The notes beneath the pieces were generated by a model. The model did no database searches. It was not told where the DNA came from and was given only the letters and a program-made list of their open reading frames with translations. Position numbers and translations under genes: made by a program. From Lachnospiraceae bacterium (GTDB lineage Bacteria; Bacillota; Clostridia; Lachnospirales; Lachnospiraceae): 28,032 bases of DNA. The stretch covers positions 1-28,032 of the forward strand of contig CAADSM010000062.1 in the NCBI GenBank assembly GCA_900751785.1, read 5' to 3'. Each line of letters starts with the position of its first letter. The stretch's first letter is position 1. This document shows positions 13,273-23,034 of the stretch, one piece after another.

Positions 13273-13295
13273 CCAGATTCCTCTATTTCATTCTT

Positions 13296-14600
<1,305 letters not shown>

Positions 14601-14673
14601 TCATGCTTGTCAATATTCACCGGCGGCATCGGCGCCGGTGCTTAAAATACGCGACACGATCACCGCCTTATGA

Positions 14674-14702
14674 ATTATACTATAATTTCCCGGTTATGTA
14701 AA
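14674..14702 (-). promoter_or_regulatory. purA promoter
   Basis: On the minus strand TTTACA (14697-14702) and a perfect TATAAT (14674-14679) are 17 bases apart. In the resulting leader, CACCGGCG / CGCCGGTG (14618-14640) forms an 8-bp hairpin ending about 36 bases before the start codon. The divergent promoter of the next gene lies 55 bases away. Confidence 0.75.
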
Positions 14703-14756
14703 ATATTATTTCTTATTTCCATGCACTTTGTTGATTTTTCATATTCCCTTTGGGTA

Positions 14757-14785
14757 TTGTATTTAAAGATGAAAAGTATTACAAT
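14757..14785 (+). promoter_or_regulatory. Promoter of the small acidic membrane protein
   Basis: On the plus strand TTGTAT (14757-14762) and TACAAT (14780-14785) are 17 bases apart, about 65 bases upstream of the start codon. Confidence 0.6.
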
Positions 14786-14856
14786 AAAAATCGTATTAAG
14801 GTTATCCTCTTTTCTACATCGGAGGACCGTCATCTCACAGAAAGGAGACATTGACT

Positions 14857-15117
14857 TTGAAAAAATTTCTGAAGTGGTTTTCTCTCCTCGCAGCGGCGGG
14901 TGCAGCGATCGGTCTCGTGATCGCTTACTTCTGCAAGAGCAGCGACAAAGAGAACATTGAAGATGATTCTGATTTCACAGAGGACGAGGACTTTGACCTG
15001 GATGTGGACTTAAAGCCAGCTTCCGATAGAGAGTACGTTTCTCTCAACAGGGATGCAGACAGCACAGACGGCAAAGCGTCCGATGAGACATCAGACGAGA
15101 CGGACGCAGAAGAATAA
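14857..15117 (+). CDS. Small membrane-anchored acidic protein, unknown
   Basis: An 86-residue protein: MKKFLKWFSLLAAAGAAIGL begins one N-terminal membrane helix (to about residue 25), followed by a hydrophilic tail of 60 residues extremely rich in Asp, Glu and Ser/Thr (ENIEDDSDFTEDEDFDLDVD and ETSDETDAEE). The start is a TTG at 14857, 9 bases after AAAGGAG; a TTG two codons earlier is too close to that site. The tail is probably disordered and lies either in the cytoplasm or outside. Similar short YtxH-like proteins are common in Clostridia. It has its own promoter and terminator. Function unknown. Confidence 0.75.
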   Translation: MKKFLKWFSLLAAAGAAIGLVIAYFCKSSDKENIEDDSDFTEDEDFDLDVDLKPASDREYVSLNRDADSTDGKASDETSDETDAEE

Positions 15118-15136
15118 AAACTGCACACAGACATTC

Positions 15137-15166
15137 GGGGGAATGCATCACGCATTCCTCCTTTTT
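15137..15166 (+). terminator. Terminator of the small acidic protein gene
   Basis: GGGGGAATGC and GCATTCCTCC form a 10-bp stem (one G-T pair) with loop ATCAC, followed by five T. It lies 20 bases after the stop codon and just before the end of the convergent regulator gene. Confidence 0.85.
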
Positions 15167-15174
15167 ACGGAAAT

Positions 15175-16581
15175 TCAGCTCCATGCCTTTTCAAGGAGCC
15201 TGGCCGCCTGACAGATCTTCTCTTCCCCCATGTTGGCATAACCGAGGAGGATCACGGTCTCATCTTCTTTTACATCCTCTTTCTTTTCCACACAGTACTC
15301 AGACAGTCCGTAAACCTTAACGCCTGCCTCAGCCGCTCTCTCGATCATTTCCTTCTCAGAGACCCTGCCGGTGAAATGCAGGAGCAGATGGACGCCTGCG
15401 TTCTCGCCCGAGACAGTAAAATCCCCTTTCATCTCTCTCAGACATCCGAGCAGCGTATCATGCCTGCTCTTATAGAGAGCTCTTGTCTTGTTCAGGTGTC
15501 TCTCGTAATAGCCCTCTTCGATGAACTTCTGAAGGATGAGCTGATCCACCCTGGAGACAGTGGAGCTCAAAAAACTGCATCTCTTCTTATATAATGCAAG
15601 GATATCCGGCGGCAGCACGATATAGCTCATACGGATGGCAGGTGCTATCGATTTTGAAAAAGTTCCCGTGTAGATCACCTTTCCGCGGCTGTCATATCCC
15701 TGCAGCGCAGGGATTGGTTTTCCCTTGTATCTAAATTCACTGTCATAATCGTCTTCTATGATATAGCGTCCCGGCTTTTCGTCCGCCCACTTCAGGAGCT
15801 CCATTCGGCGCCGGATCGGCATGACGATCCCCAGCGGATACTGGTGCGAGGGCATGACAAACGCAATATCTGCCCCTGACTCTCTGAGTTTATCCACCTG
15901 CATCCCTCTCCCGTCCATATCTACCGTGCAGACTTCACACTCCGAGTTTTCAAAGAGACGATACGCCTGTCTATAGGTCGGATTCTCAAGAGCGATGCGG
16001 GGGCGGCTTCCGATGATCATGAGCAGGAGAAGGAGCAGATAATCGCTTCCCGCTCCCACGATCACCTGCTCCGGACGGCAGTTCACGCCGCGGGCCTGAT
16101 GGAGATAGCTGCAGATCGCGTTCCTGAGCCCGTACTCCCCCTGCGGATTTCCCAGACGGAACAGCTCTGCCCGGTCATCGGTGAGGCACTCTTTTGAAAG
16201 CTTCCTCCAGGCATTATACGGGAAGCTCTTCAGATCCACGCCATTGGGAGTAAAGTCATACAGATAAGCTCTCTCATGCTTCTGCTCCTTCGCTGTATGC
16301 TCCCGCTCTCTTTTCTCAAAATGATAGAGTCCTTCGATCTGGGACACAAAGTATCCCCTGTATGGCTCCGCCTCCACATATCCTTCCGAGAGGAGCTGCT
16401 CATAGGCAAGCTCCACCGTGCTCCTGCTCACCTCGAGATGTCTGCTGAGCGCCCGCGTAGACGGCAGCTTTTCTCCGCTCCTGATATGTCCTTCCTGGAT
16501 CTCACACTTTATATGCTCATAGATCTGTTCATAAAGCGGTGCCTTCGCCCCGGGCTGCAGATTAATGGTCAGTTCATACAT
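15175..16581 (-). CDS. MocR/PdxR-like regulator (GntR HTH plus aminotransferase domain)
   Basis: A 468-residue two-domain transcription factor. Residues 10-80 are a GntR winged helix (PLYEQIYEHIKCEIQEG, then LPSTRALSRHLEVSRSTVEL and a YRGYFVS wing). After a charged linker, residues 110-465 form an aminotransferase-like domain that should bind PLP through K310 (TGTFSKSIAP), with EDDYDSEFRY as the cofactor-contact segment. Family members control vitamin B6, GABA or other amine pathways. No pdxS/T or transporter gene is adjacent, so the target cannot be assigned. AGGAG lies 8 bases before the ATG, 77 bases after glnS, with a terminator between. Confidence 0.92.
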   Translation of the reverse strand: MYELTINLQPGAKAPLYEQIYEHIKCEIQEGHIRSGEKLPSTRALSRHLEVSRSTVELAYEQLLSEGYVEAEPYRGYFVSQIEGLYHFEKREREHTAKEQKHERAYLYDFTPNGVDLKSFPYNAWRKLSKECLTDDRAELFRLGNPQGEYGLRNAICSYLHQARGVNCRPEQVIVGAGSDYLLLLLLMIIGSRPRIALENPTYRQAYRLFENSECEVCTVDMDGRGMQVDKLRESGADIAFVMPSHQYPLGIVMPIRRRMELLKWADEKPGRYIIEDDYDSEFRYKGKPIPALQGYDSRGKVIYTGTFSKSIAPAIRMSYIVLPPDILALYKKRCSFLSSTVSRVDQLILQKFIEEGYYERHLNKTRALYKSRHDTLLGCLREMKGDFTVSGENAGVHLLLHFTGRVSEKEMIERAAEAGVKVYGLSEYCVEKKEDVKEDETVILLGYANMGEEKICQAARLLEKAWS

Positions 16582-16621
16582 GGCATTTTCTCCTTTTTCA
16601 GCCAGTCCACTTTTAAGTAAA

Positions 16622-16651
16622 GAAGGACCCTCCGGCAGGCAGAGGGTCTTC
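16622..16651 (-). terminator. Terminator after glnS
   Basis: On the minus strand GAAGACCCTC and GAGGGTCCTTC pair (one bulged C) around a 9-base loop, followed by TTTACTT. It starts 7 bases after the glnS stop. The T-run is short. Confidence 0.65.
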
Positions 16652-16658
16652 AGGTCAT

Positions 16659-18329
16659 TTATTTCTTCGGAAGCTTAAACGAACTCTTCAGCGATACGAT
16701 CCTGTTGAACACAAGATGCTCCGGCGAAGAATCCTTCGCATCGATACAGAAATATCCGTTTCTCACAAACTGGAAGCTGTCATAGGGCTGAGCTCCTTCA
16801 AATGCCGGCTCCACATAGGCATCTTTGATGACCTTAAGAGAGTCAGGATTCAGATTCAGAGAGCCGTCCTCCTTGTTGTATACGCCCTTCTCTTCATCGA
16901 TCAGGTTCTCATACAGCCTGACCTCCGCCTTCTGCGCATACGGCGCCGGAACCCAGTGGATCGTTCCTTTTACTTTTCTTCCTGTAAATCCGCTTCCGGC
17001 TTTTGTCTCCGGATCATATGTGCAGTGAACCTCCGTCACATTGCCGTTCTCATCCTTGACAAAGCTTTCGCATTTTACAAAGTATGCGTGCATCAGACGC
17101 ACCTCATTGCCCGGGAAAAGGCGGAAATATTTCTTTGGCGGCTCCTCCATGAAATCGTCTCTCTCGATATAGAGCTCACGGCAGAACGGCACCTTGCGGG
17201 TACCCAGCTCTTCATTCTCAAGATTGTTCGCCGCATCCAGATATTCTGTCTGTCCCTCCGGATAATTGTCGATGACCAGCTTGATCGGATCAAGCACCGC
17301 CATCATACGCGGACGCTTCATCTTCAGGTCCTCCCTGATGCAGTACTCCAGCATTGCATAATCCACAGAGCTCTGGCTCTTGGACACACCGCACATATCG
17401 ATAAACATCTTGATCGACTCCGGTGTAAATCCTCTTCTTCTGAGAGCCGCGATCGAAACAAGACGCGGATCATCCCAGCCGTCCACGATCTTCTCTTCTA
17501 CCAGCTTCTTGATATAACGCTTTCCTGTCACGACATTCGTCAGATACAGCTTCGCGAACTCGATCCGACGCGGCGGATTCTCAAACTCGCACTCTCTTAC
17601 GACCCAGTCGTACAGCGGTCTGTGATCCTCGAACTCCAGCGTACAGATAGAATGTGTGATGCCCTCGATCGCGTCCTCGATAGGATGCGCAAAATCATAC
17701 ATCGGATAGATGCACCACTTGTCCCCTGTATTGTGGTGGGACATATGCGCTACTCGGTAGATGATCGGGTCTCTCATATTGATATTCGGAGACGACATAT
17801 CGATCTTCGCGCGGAGCACCTTCTCGCCGTCCTTATATCTGCCTTCCTTCATCTCTTCAAACAGCTTCAGGTTCTCTTCCACGGAGCGGTTCCGGTACGG
17901 GCTTTCCTTTCCGGGTTCTGTCAGCGTCCCGCGGTATTCTCTCATCTCCTCAGGAGAGAGGTCGCATACGAAAGCCTTCCCCTTTTTGATCAGCTTCACA
18001 GCACATTCATACATCTGATCAAAATAGTCGGAAGCGAAGTACAGGTGGTCTTCCCAGTCTGCGCCAAGCCATTTGATATCTTCCATGATCGAATCCACGA
18101 ACTCGGTCTTCTCCTTTGTCGGATTCGTATCGTCGAATCTCATGTGGAATGTTCCGCCGTATTCTTTCGCAAGACCATAATTCAGAAGGATAGATTTTGC
18201 ATGTCCGATGTGAAGGTATCCGTTCGGTTCCGGTGGAAAACGGGTGCACACATGATCATAGACCCCTTCTGCCAGATCTTTATCTATTTCCTGTTCGATA
18301 AAATTCTTTGAAACAGTTTCGTTCTCCAT
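16659..18329 (-). CDS. glnS: Glutaminyl-tRNA synthetase
   Basis: A 556-residue class I synthetase that charges tRNA-Gln directly. The Rossmann fold opens with [17 protein letters not shown] (HIGH at residues 40-43), MRFDDTNP and the glutamine-binding region follow, and [13 protein letters not shown] and the C-terminal beta-barrel anticodon domains complete it. The KMSKS position reads [10 protein letters not shown], where E. coli has VMSKRKL. The frame is open 60 codons upstream, but AGGAGG precedes the ATG at 18327-18329 ([10 protein letters not shown]) and the family starts there. Direct GlnRS in a Clostridium relative, rather than only GatCAB, is known in this class and probably came by transfer. 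The promoter lies at 18367-18395. Confidence 0.98.
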   Translation of the reverse strand: MENETVSKNFIEQEIDKDLAEGVYDHVCTRFPPEPNGYLHIGHAKSILLNYGLAKEYGGTFHMRFDDTNPTKEKTEFVDSIMEDIKWLGADWEDHLYFASDYFDQMYECAVKLIKKGKAFVCDLSPEEMREYRGTLTEPGKESPYRNRSVEENLKLFEEMKEGRYKDGEKVLRAKIDMSSPNINMRDPIIYRVAHMSHHNTGDKWCIYPMYDFAHPIEDAIEGITHSICTLEFEDHRPLYDWVVRECEFENPPRRIEFAKLYLTNVVTGKRYIKKLVEEKIVDGWDDPRLVSIAALRRRGFTPESIKMFIDMCGVSKSQSSVDYAMLEYCIREDLKMKRPRMMAVLDPIKLVIDNYPEGQTEYLDAANNLENEELGTRKVPFCRELYIERDDFMEEPPKKYFRLFPGNEVRLMHAYFVKCESFVKDENGNVTEVHCTYDPETKAGSGFTGRKVKGTIHWVPAPYAQKAEVRLYENLIDEEKGVYNKEDGSLNLNPDSLKVIKDAYVEPAFEGAQPYDSFQFVRNGYFCIDAKDSSPEHLVFNRIVSLKSSFKLPKK

Positions 18330-18366
18330 AATTTCCTCCTCATAACATAAAACATTCACGCCACCT

Positions 18367-18395
18367 ATCTTATCATAAAATGATCCTGACCACAA
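18367..18395 (-). promoter_or_regulatory. Probable glnS promoter
   Basis: On the minus strand TTGTGG (18390-18395) and TAAGAT (18367-18372) are 17 bases apart, about 40 bases upstream of the glnS ATG. An overlapping TATGAT is a second possible -10 box. Confidence 0.45.
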
Positions 18396-18441
18396 GTGCG
18401 GCATCTCCAAACTTTTGCGTCCGTGAACCCCTGCAGACCGC

Positions 18442-19155
18442 TCACCGCTGCTCCTGCACCCGTTCCTTAAGCAGCAGATACGCCTGCACGATGACGGCGG
18501 CATGGTCAACTGCTGTCAGTCCCCGCTCCTTCACTGTAAATTTCCGTTCACGGATGAGCCCCCGCCGTTCTCTCTTCTCAACAACAGCCTCTGTACAAAG
18601 CTGCTTTTGACTGTTTTCAATCTTCAGGATATATTCCTCCTCAGTCCAGCCGTCCTGCAGGTCACGCTCTCCCAGCCCCTGCACTGACACCTGGCACCAT
18701 GCGGCATCCGCCGCATCATCCCCGGCTTTTACTGATACGCTCTCCTCGCTGACCAGCGCCAGATACGCTGTCGTGATGACTCTGGTCCTCGGATCTCTGT
18801 CGTAATCGCCGTAGCAGGCAAACTGCTCGACCGGAAGTCCACGGACACCGGTTTCCTCTTCCAGCTCCCTGCGCGCGGCGTCCTCCAGGTTTTCTCTCAT
18901 ATTGACAAATCCGCCCGGAAGCGCCCAGAACCCGATACTCGGATGATTTCCCCTCTTTACAAGAAGCAGCTTCAGGCCTGAAAGCTCCCTGTCCAGGATT
19001 CCTCTGTAGGAAAAGACTGCCGCGTCTGTCGTACAGCTCGGCGTCTCATATCTGTGCGGATCATAAGACTCAAGAAATTCCTCCAGAGTCTGCCCGGCGG
19101 CATTCTTTTCTCCGGTCCCGTAAAAATCTGATATATCTTTTAAAAATGACGGCAT
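18442..19155 (-). CDS. NUDIX hydrolase
   Basis: A 237-residue protein with a full Nudix box (residues 82-104: G-x5-E-x7-R-E-L-E-E-E-T-G-V), preceded by GFWALPGG. Nudix enzymes cut nucleoside diphosphates linked to another group. The N-terminal extension and the length, together with the late segment [15 protein letters not shown], resemble the ADP-ribose-pyrophosphatase/NrtR-related group, but substrate specificity cannot be set by eye. AGGAGGAG lies before the ATG. It follows the unknown 109-residue gene by 52 bases and is probably cotranscribed with it; glnS downstream has its own promoter. Confidence 0.9.
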   Translation of the reverse strand: MPSFLKDISDFYGTGEKNAAGQTLEEFLESYDPHRYETPSCTTDAAVFSYRGILDRELSGLKLLLVKRGNHPSIGFWALPGGFVNMRENLEDAARRELEEETGVRGLPVEQFACYGDYDRDPRTRVITTAYLALVSEESVSVKAGDDAADAAWCQVSVQGLGERDLQDGWTEEEYILKIENSQKQLCTEAVVEKRERRGLIRERKFTVKERGLTAVDHAAVIVQAYLLLKERVQEQR

Positions 19156-19207
19156 TGTGTCTCTCCTCCTTCTGCCGAACAGACAATCTCAAAAAATGCG
19201 GTTCCTG

Positions 19208-19537
19208 CTATTGTTCAAAATATTTACCAACCTCGGAGACCAGGCGGGCGAAATAGAAGCACATTCTGGGATCGATATCCGGATTGTTTTCCCGCAGGTC
19301 ATACTCCTGCACTCCCAGAAGCGTGGTGTGAGACGCCTTCCAATCCCTCTCAAGCACAAGATGGAGTCTGTCAATGTCGTCGTCCCCGATACAAAGAAAG
19401 AGATCTATATTATTTTTCATCGTATCGAAATGGCGATAAAAATAAGGCAGGTTTCTTCCTTCTACCTCTTTTATAAAATCCGTAAGTCTCTCAAGCTCAT
19501 CCCTAAGTTTCTTCAACCGCATCTTTTTAATTATCAT
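19208..19537 (-). CDS. Unknown protein of 109 residues
   Basis: I do not recognise this protein. It begins MIIKKMRLKKLRDELERLTD, an amphipathic charged helix, contains RNLPYFYRHFDTMKNNIDLF and a DDDIDRL segment, and ends with ARLVSEVGKYFEQ; it looks soluble and mostly helical. The frame is open 20 codons further upstream, but that part is poor and AAGGAAG stands before the ATG at 19535-19537. It lies upstream of the NUDIX gene on the same strand, suggesting a shared transcript. No membrane segment or signal peptide. Confidence 0.7.
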   Translation of the reverse strand: MIIKKMRLKKLRDELERLTDFIKEVEGRNLPYFYRHFDTMKNNIDLFLCIGDDDIDRLHLVLERDWKASHTTLLGVQEYDLRENNPDIDPRMCFYFARLVSEVGKYFEQ

Positions 19538-19645
19538 ATGCACTTCCTTCCCGCCCCCGGCCCCAAGGATCACCACAGTATTTAAACAGTATACCATACC
19601 TTAAAGAGGGCAGATCCAAATGTCCGGAATCGTAGCATATTTCTC

Positions 19646-19674
19646 TTGACAATTCAGAATGGTTGGTGTATATT
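19646..19674 (+). promoter_or_regulatory. tRNA-Thr promoter
   Basis: On the plus strand a perfect TTGACA (19646-19651) and TATATT (19669-19674) are 17 bases apart, 30 bases upstream of the tRNA. Confidence 0.8.
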
Positions 19675-19704
19675 AGTCCTTGCGTATGAAATCCATACAC
19701 ATAA

Positions 19705-19777
19705 GCTGTCTTGGCGCAGTCGGTAGCGCGTCGCCTTGGTAAGGCGGAGGTCGGGGGTTCAAGTCCCCTAGACAGCT
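19705..19777 (+). tRNA. tRNA-Thr, anticodon GGT
   Basis: The acceptor GCTGTCT/AGACAGC pairs perfectly. The D arm is GCGC/GCGC, the anticodon stem TCGCC/GGCGG surrounds loop TTGGTAA (anticodon GGU, reading ACC and ACU), and the T arm is GGGGG-TTCAAGT-CCCCT. The discriminator is T and CCA is not encoded. A run of seven T at 19782-19788 follows and probably ends the transcript; it overlaps the end of the convergent dtd gene. Confidence 0.97.
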
Positions 19778-19785
19778 TTCTTTTT

Positions 19786-20232
19786 TTACAATTTTTCAGA
19801 ATCAAGCAGGATGGTGAAAGGTCCGTCATTGACAAGCGCCACCTCCATCTCCGCGCCGAACGTTCCAGTCTGTACCTCCGGTACAGATTTTTTGCATTCC
19901 CCGATAATATATTCATACAGGGCATTGGCCTTCTCCGGCTTCCCCGCCTCAATAAAGCTCGGGCGGTTTCCCTTCCTGCAGTTTGCATACAGTGTAAACT
20001 GTGAGACAAGAAGGAGGCTTCCGCCCACATCTGCGAGCGAAAGATTGGTCTTTCCCGCCTCATCCTCGAATATCCGAAGTCCGATCATCTTGCGGATCAT
20101 CTTATCAGCAATGGCTTCCGTGTCATCCTCCGCCACGCCGATAAGGACAAGATATCCATTTTCAATCTCACCCACATTCTCATTCCCGACCGAAACTGAC
20201 GCCTTTTTTACTCTCTGAATCACAAATCTCAT
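19786..20232 (-). CDS. dtd: D-aminoacyl-tRNA deacylase
   Basis: A 148-residue dimeric enzyme that removes D-amino acids (and glycine from mischarged tRNA-Ala) from tRNA, protecting protein quality. [15 protein letters not shown] starts the family; the active-site SQFTLYA (S at about residue 77) and the cross-dimer segment [11 protein letters not shown] near the end are present. In Dtd the latter usually contains the Gly-cisPro motif GP, seen here. It begins two bases after the CPBP gene stop and closes the long cysE operon; its end lies 8 bases from the opposite tRNA-Thr. Confidence 0.97.
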   Translation of the reverse strand: MRFVIQRVKKASVSVGNENVGEIENGYLVLIGVAEDDTEAIADKMIRKMIGLRIFEDEAGKTNLSLADVGGSLLLVSQFTLYANCRKGNRPSFIEAGKPEKANALYEYIIGECKKSVPEVQTGTFGAEMEVALVNDGPFTILLDSEKL

Positions 20233-20234
20233 TT

Positions 20235-21077
20235 CTATTTCTCCTTTTTCCTCTCCCCGATCCGAAGCTGGATCATAACGATCGCAAGAACAGTCAGAGG
20301 AATGCTCTGAAGGACAAGGATCGTCTGCCCTGCCGGGGGAACAAATGCATTTTCCAGATCCACCAGCACTGTCCCGAACAGATTATAGAGGAAGTGCAGG
20401 AACATCGGCGCGATCAGCGTTCCGTATCTCTCTGCCAGATATCCGAGCAGGAATCCCAGAAGCGCCGTGTAGACGCCCTGTGCGATGTTCTGATGATAGA
20501 TCCCGAAAAATACCGCCTGGATCAGATTTGCCGCTATAAACGGAATGCTGGCCTTTTTGAGATATCCGAGAATAATCCCCCTGAAAATGATTTCTTCCGT
20601 AAGCGGCGGAAGGATGAGCGTACTCAAAAACCAAACAAAAGAATATTCCGTAAGACTCGAGGCATCGATCATCTCTGTATAGCTGTCGATCACGGCCGGC
20701 GACAGCATATTGATCACTGCGAAGACCAGCGATGTCAGGTGCTGCACCGCAAAGCCCAGAAGAAGCATCCATCCGAACCCTGCGGGGCTGAGCCCCTGTA
20801 CAGACGATCTCATAAACTTTTTCATTCCCCTCGGCTCTATCACAGTAAAATAGTACCACAGCGCAAAGAACACAAATGCTGTAAGATAAATGAGAAATGA
20901 TAGAAAATTCTGATGTGCCAGCACGTACTGATAGGTATCTGACACTCCCGTCTCCCCATTAAGCAAAACTCCGAAAAAGACGGAGACATATGAAAGCAGA
21001 ATGCTTGTCCCATCAAAAACGAATATCGTCAGAGCAAACACCAATATTGCCAATAGTATATTTTTTGTCTTCTCCAT
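20235..21077 (-). CDS. CPBP family intramembrane glutamic endopeptidase
   Basis: A 280-residue membrane protein with about eight hydrophobic segments. The CPBP (Abi/CAAX protease-like) motifs are complete: E161-E162-x3-R166 (LTEEIIFRG), a His in GIYHQN (H195) and HFLYN (H228, N232). Substrates are not known; relatives process prenylated proteins or peptides, or give immunity to bacteriocins. It lies between sigH (23 bases upstream) and dtd (2 bases downstream) and has GGAG 9 bases before its ATG. No bacteriocin gene is nearby, so housekeeping function or membrane signalling is as likely as immunity. Confidence 0.92.
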   Translation of the reverse strand: MEKTKNILLAILVFALTIFVFDGTSILLSYVSVFFGVLLNGETGVSDTYQYVLAHQNFLSFLIYLTAFVFFALWYYFTVIEPRGMKKFMRSSVQGLSPAGFGWMLLLGFAVQHLTSLVFAVINMLSPAVIDSYTEMIDASSLTEYSFVWFLSTLILPPLTEEIIFRGIILGYLKKASIPFIAANLIQAVFFGIYHQNIAQGVYTALLGFLLGYLAERYGTLIAPMFLHFLYNLFGTVLVDLENAFVPPAGQTILVLQSIPLTVLAIVMIQLRIGERKKEK

Positions 21078-21100
21078 AGTGTATCTCTCCTGATCTATGC

Positions 21101-21721
21101 TTATTCTTTCCGCTCCAGCATTTTCCCGGCCTTCCCCCGAATCCTCTGAAGCGCGTTGTCGATTGATTTCGGGCTTTTGTCTAAAAGCTCAGCGATCGTC
21201 CGATAGTCCGTCCCCAGCAGATGGAGATACAGGACATGATCTTCAAACGGACTCAGGCTTTCTTTCAGCTGCTCGATAAAAGCTTCTGTATATTCTCTGC
21301 TGAAATACAATGCCTCCGGATCATTCTCCTGCTGCGGCTCGATCGTGTCGATCAGCGGCACCCTTTTCCCGTCGCCCTCCGCTTCCCCTTCTTCATAGAG
21401 CGAGATATAGGAATTAAGCGGAAGATGCTTCTTTCGTTTCGAGGCTTCGATCGCCGAATACATCTGCCGGGACACACACATCTCTGCAAAACTGGCAAAG
21501 GAAGCGCCCTGCTCTGTATCATAATCCCGCACAGCCTTGATCAGGCCGATCATCCCCTCCTGGATCAGATCCTCGTTCTCACCGCCGAGCAGGAACATCG
21601 CCCGCGCCTTTTTCCTCACCATGGACTTATATTTCACCATGATAAAATCCATGATCCCACTGTCGCCACGGCGCAGCTCACAGATCAGCTGCTCGTCTGT
21701 CATTCTTTCATATTTTCCCAT
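21101..21721 (-). CDS. sigH: RNA polymerase sigma-H factor (stationary phase/sporulation)
   Basis: A 206-residue sigma-70 family protein of the SigH (Spo0H) group. Region 2 includes GENEDLIQEGMIGLIKAVRD (core binding and -10 recognition), and region 4 near the C-terminus ends TIAELLDKSPKSIDNALQRI, the HTH for the -35 box. There is no region 3 domain of the long sigma factors. In B. subtilis SigH starts sporulation and competence gene expression. The order cysE-cysS-mrnC-rlmB-sigH matches that of Bacillus (where yacP also intervenes; here it is absent). Its start follows rlmB by 65 bases. Confidence 0.96.
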   Translation of the reverse strand: MGKYERMTDEQLICELRRGDSGIMDFIMVKYKSMVRKKARAMFLLGGENEDLIQEGMIGLIKAVRDYDTEQGASFASFAEMCVSRQMYSAIEASKRKKHLPLNSYISLYEEGEAEGDGKRVPLIDTIEPQQENDPEALYFSREYTEAFIEQLKESLSPFEDHVLYLHLLGTDYRTIAELLDKSPKSIDNALQRIRGKAGKMLERKE

Positions 21722-21786
21722 ACATCCACCTTTTCCTCCTGTCCTTCCGGATCAGGTCTCAATGTGTGTCTGCCGCGTGGAGGATA

Positions 21787-22560
21787 TCATCCGCGGCTGA
21801 TCCTCTGTCTGACGATCTCATAAGCAAGCACGCCCGCAGCGACAGACGCATTCAGCGAACTGATCTGTCCGCGCATGGGGACTCTTGCCACAAAATCGCA
21901 GTTTTCTTTCACAAGTCTTCCGACGCCTTCACCCTCGCTCCCTACCACGAGCCCGATCGGGCCGGTGAGGTTCAGGTCGTACATTTGCTCGCCGTCCATG
22001 TCTGCACAGACGAACCAGAGTCCCCGCTGTTTCAGCTCCTCCATTGTCTTGACAAGATTTGTCACCTTTGCCACCGGCGTGTAATTGAGAGCCCCGGCAG
22101 ATGTCTTCGCGACCGTGGCGGTAAGCCCGACAGCCCTGCGCTTCGGGATGATGACACCGTGCGCGCCGGCGAGGTTCGCCGTCCGGATGATGGCGCCAAG
22201 ATTGTGGGGATCCTCGATATTATCGAGAAGGATGAGGAAGGGATCCTCTCCTCTTTCCTCGGCCAGCTTCAGCATGTCCTCCACTTCACTATACTCATAA
22301 GCCGCGGCATATGCGATGACTCCCTGATGCTTCCCTGTTCCTGACAGCTGGTTCAGTCGTTCTCTGCTCACAAAGCTGATGATCGCATCGTGCTTTCTCG
22401 CCTCTCTTATGATCGTGCGGACCGGTCCGTCCTGGCATCCGTCCAGCACGAACACTTTGTCGATCGGTTTTCCCGAGCGAAATGCTTCCAGGACTGCATT
22501 TCTTCCTTCGATCACAAGGGTATGTTCATTGTCCTGTGTCTGTTTTCTTTCTTCCTGCAT
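21787..22560 (-). CDS. rlmB: 23S rRNA (guanosine-2'-O-)-methyltransferase, RlmB/TrmH family
   Basis: A 257-residue SPOUT methyltransferase that uses SAM to methylate a guanosine ribose in 23S rRNA (G2251 in E. coli). An N-terminal RNA-binding domain (GRNAVLEAFRSGKPIDKVFV) precedes the catalytic domain, with LDNIEDPHNLGAIIRTANLA (motif 1), GLVVGSEGEGVGRLV (motif 2) and RVPMRGQISSLNASVAAGVL (motif 3), which form the knotted SAM site. It begins three bases after mrnC. Exact nucleotide target is assigned from family and gene neighbourhood. Confidence 0.95.
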   Translation of the reverse strand: MQEERKQTQDNEHTLVIEGRNAVLEAFRSGKPIDKVFVLDGCQDGPVRTIIREARKHDAIISFVSRERLNQLSGTGKHQGVIAYAAAYEYSEVEDMLKLAEERGEDPFLILLDNIEDPHNLGAIIRTANLAGAHGVIIPKRRAVGLTATVAKTSAGALNYTPVAKVTNLVKTMEELKQRGLWFVCADMDGEQMYDLNLTGPIGLVVGSEGEGVGRLVKENCDFVARVPMRGQISSLNASVAAGVLAYEIVRQRISRG

Positions 22561-22563
22561 CTT

Positions 22564-23034
22564 CTACTCCTTATCGGCATCCTTGCTGCCTTCATTGTTT
22601 TCCATACTCTCAAGGCCCAGTGCAACAAGCTCGGTCAGCCTCTCATACTCCCGTCTGAGATAGAGGTATCCGATCAGCGCCTCGAATCCTGTGGCTCTTC
22701 TGTAGTCTGTGATCGACTGGTTCTTCGCCGGGGATACCGTGCGGGAATTTCTTCCCCTTCGGTAGATGGCGTGCTCCTCCTCCGTCAGATGCTCCTGCAT
22801 GGAGCGCATCATGAACGACTGTGCGGACGCCTGTACATAACGGCTTGTCTCCTCATGTAGCTTATGGACCGGCCTGTTTCCTCTCCCGGCAGCCATGGTC
22901 TTAATGATCAGATCAAAGACACAGTCCCCGATATATGCGAGGACGAGAGGAGAACACTCCTTCGCGTCAATCTCGCTCATGCCGGGTATCTTCTGAATAT
23001 AATGTTCAAAACCGAACTCTATGCTCTTTTCCAT
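22564..23034 (-). CDS. mrnC: Mini-ribonuclease III
   Basis: A 156-residue RNase III-like nuclease without a double-strand RNA-binding domain. In Bacillus it trims 23S rRNA ends. The catalytic region [14 protein letters not shown] carries the conserved Asp, and [13 protein letters not shown] the second acidic site, with [16 protein letters not shown] between. The start overlaps the end of cysS by 16 bases, showing translational coupling. The order cysS-mrnC-rlmB is a hallmark of Firmicutes. Confidence 0.96.
   Translation of the reverse strand: MEKSIEFGFEHYIQKIPGMSEIDAKECSPLVLAYIGDCVFDLIIKTMAAGRGNRPVHKLHEETSRYVQASAQSFMMRSMQEHLTEEEHAIYRRGRNSRTVSPAKNQSITDYRRATGFEALIGYLYLRREYERLTELVALGLESMENNEGSKDADKE

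Noticed and set aside
16716..18311. Plus-strand open frame of 531 codons opposite glnS
   Set aside because: It is the antisense shadow of glnS; composition is rich in His, Arg and Leu without any motif, and it lacks a ribosome binding site.
18330..18509. N-terminal extension of glnS by 60 codons
   Set aside because: The extension does not resemble any GlnRS; the ATG at 18329 has AGGAGG and the family start.
20235..21077. CPBP protease as a bacteriocin immunity protein
   Set aside because: No precursor peptide or exporter is nearby and the gene is embedded in a housekeeping operon.
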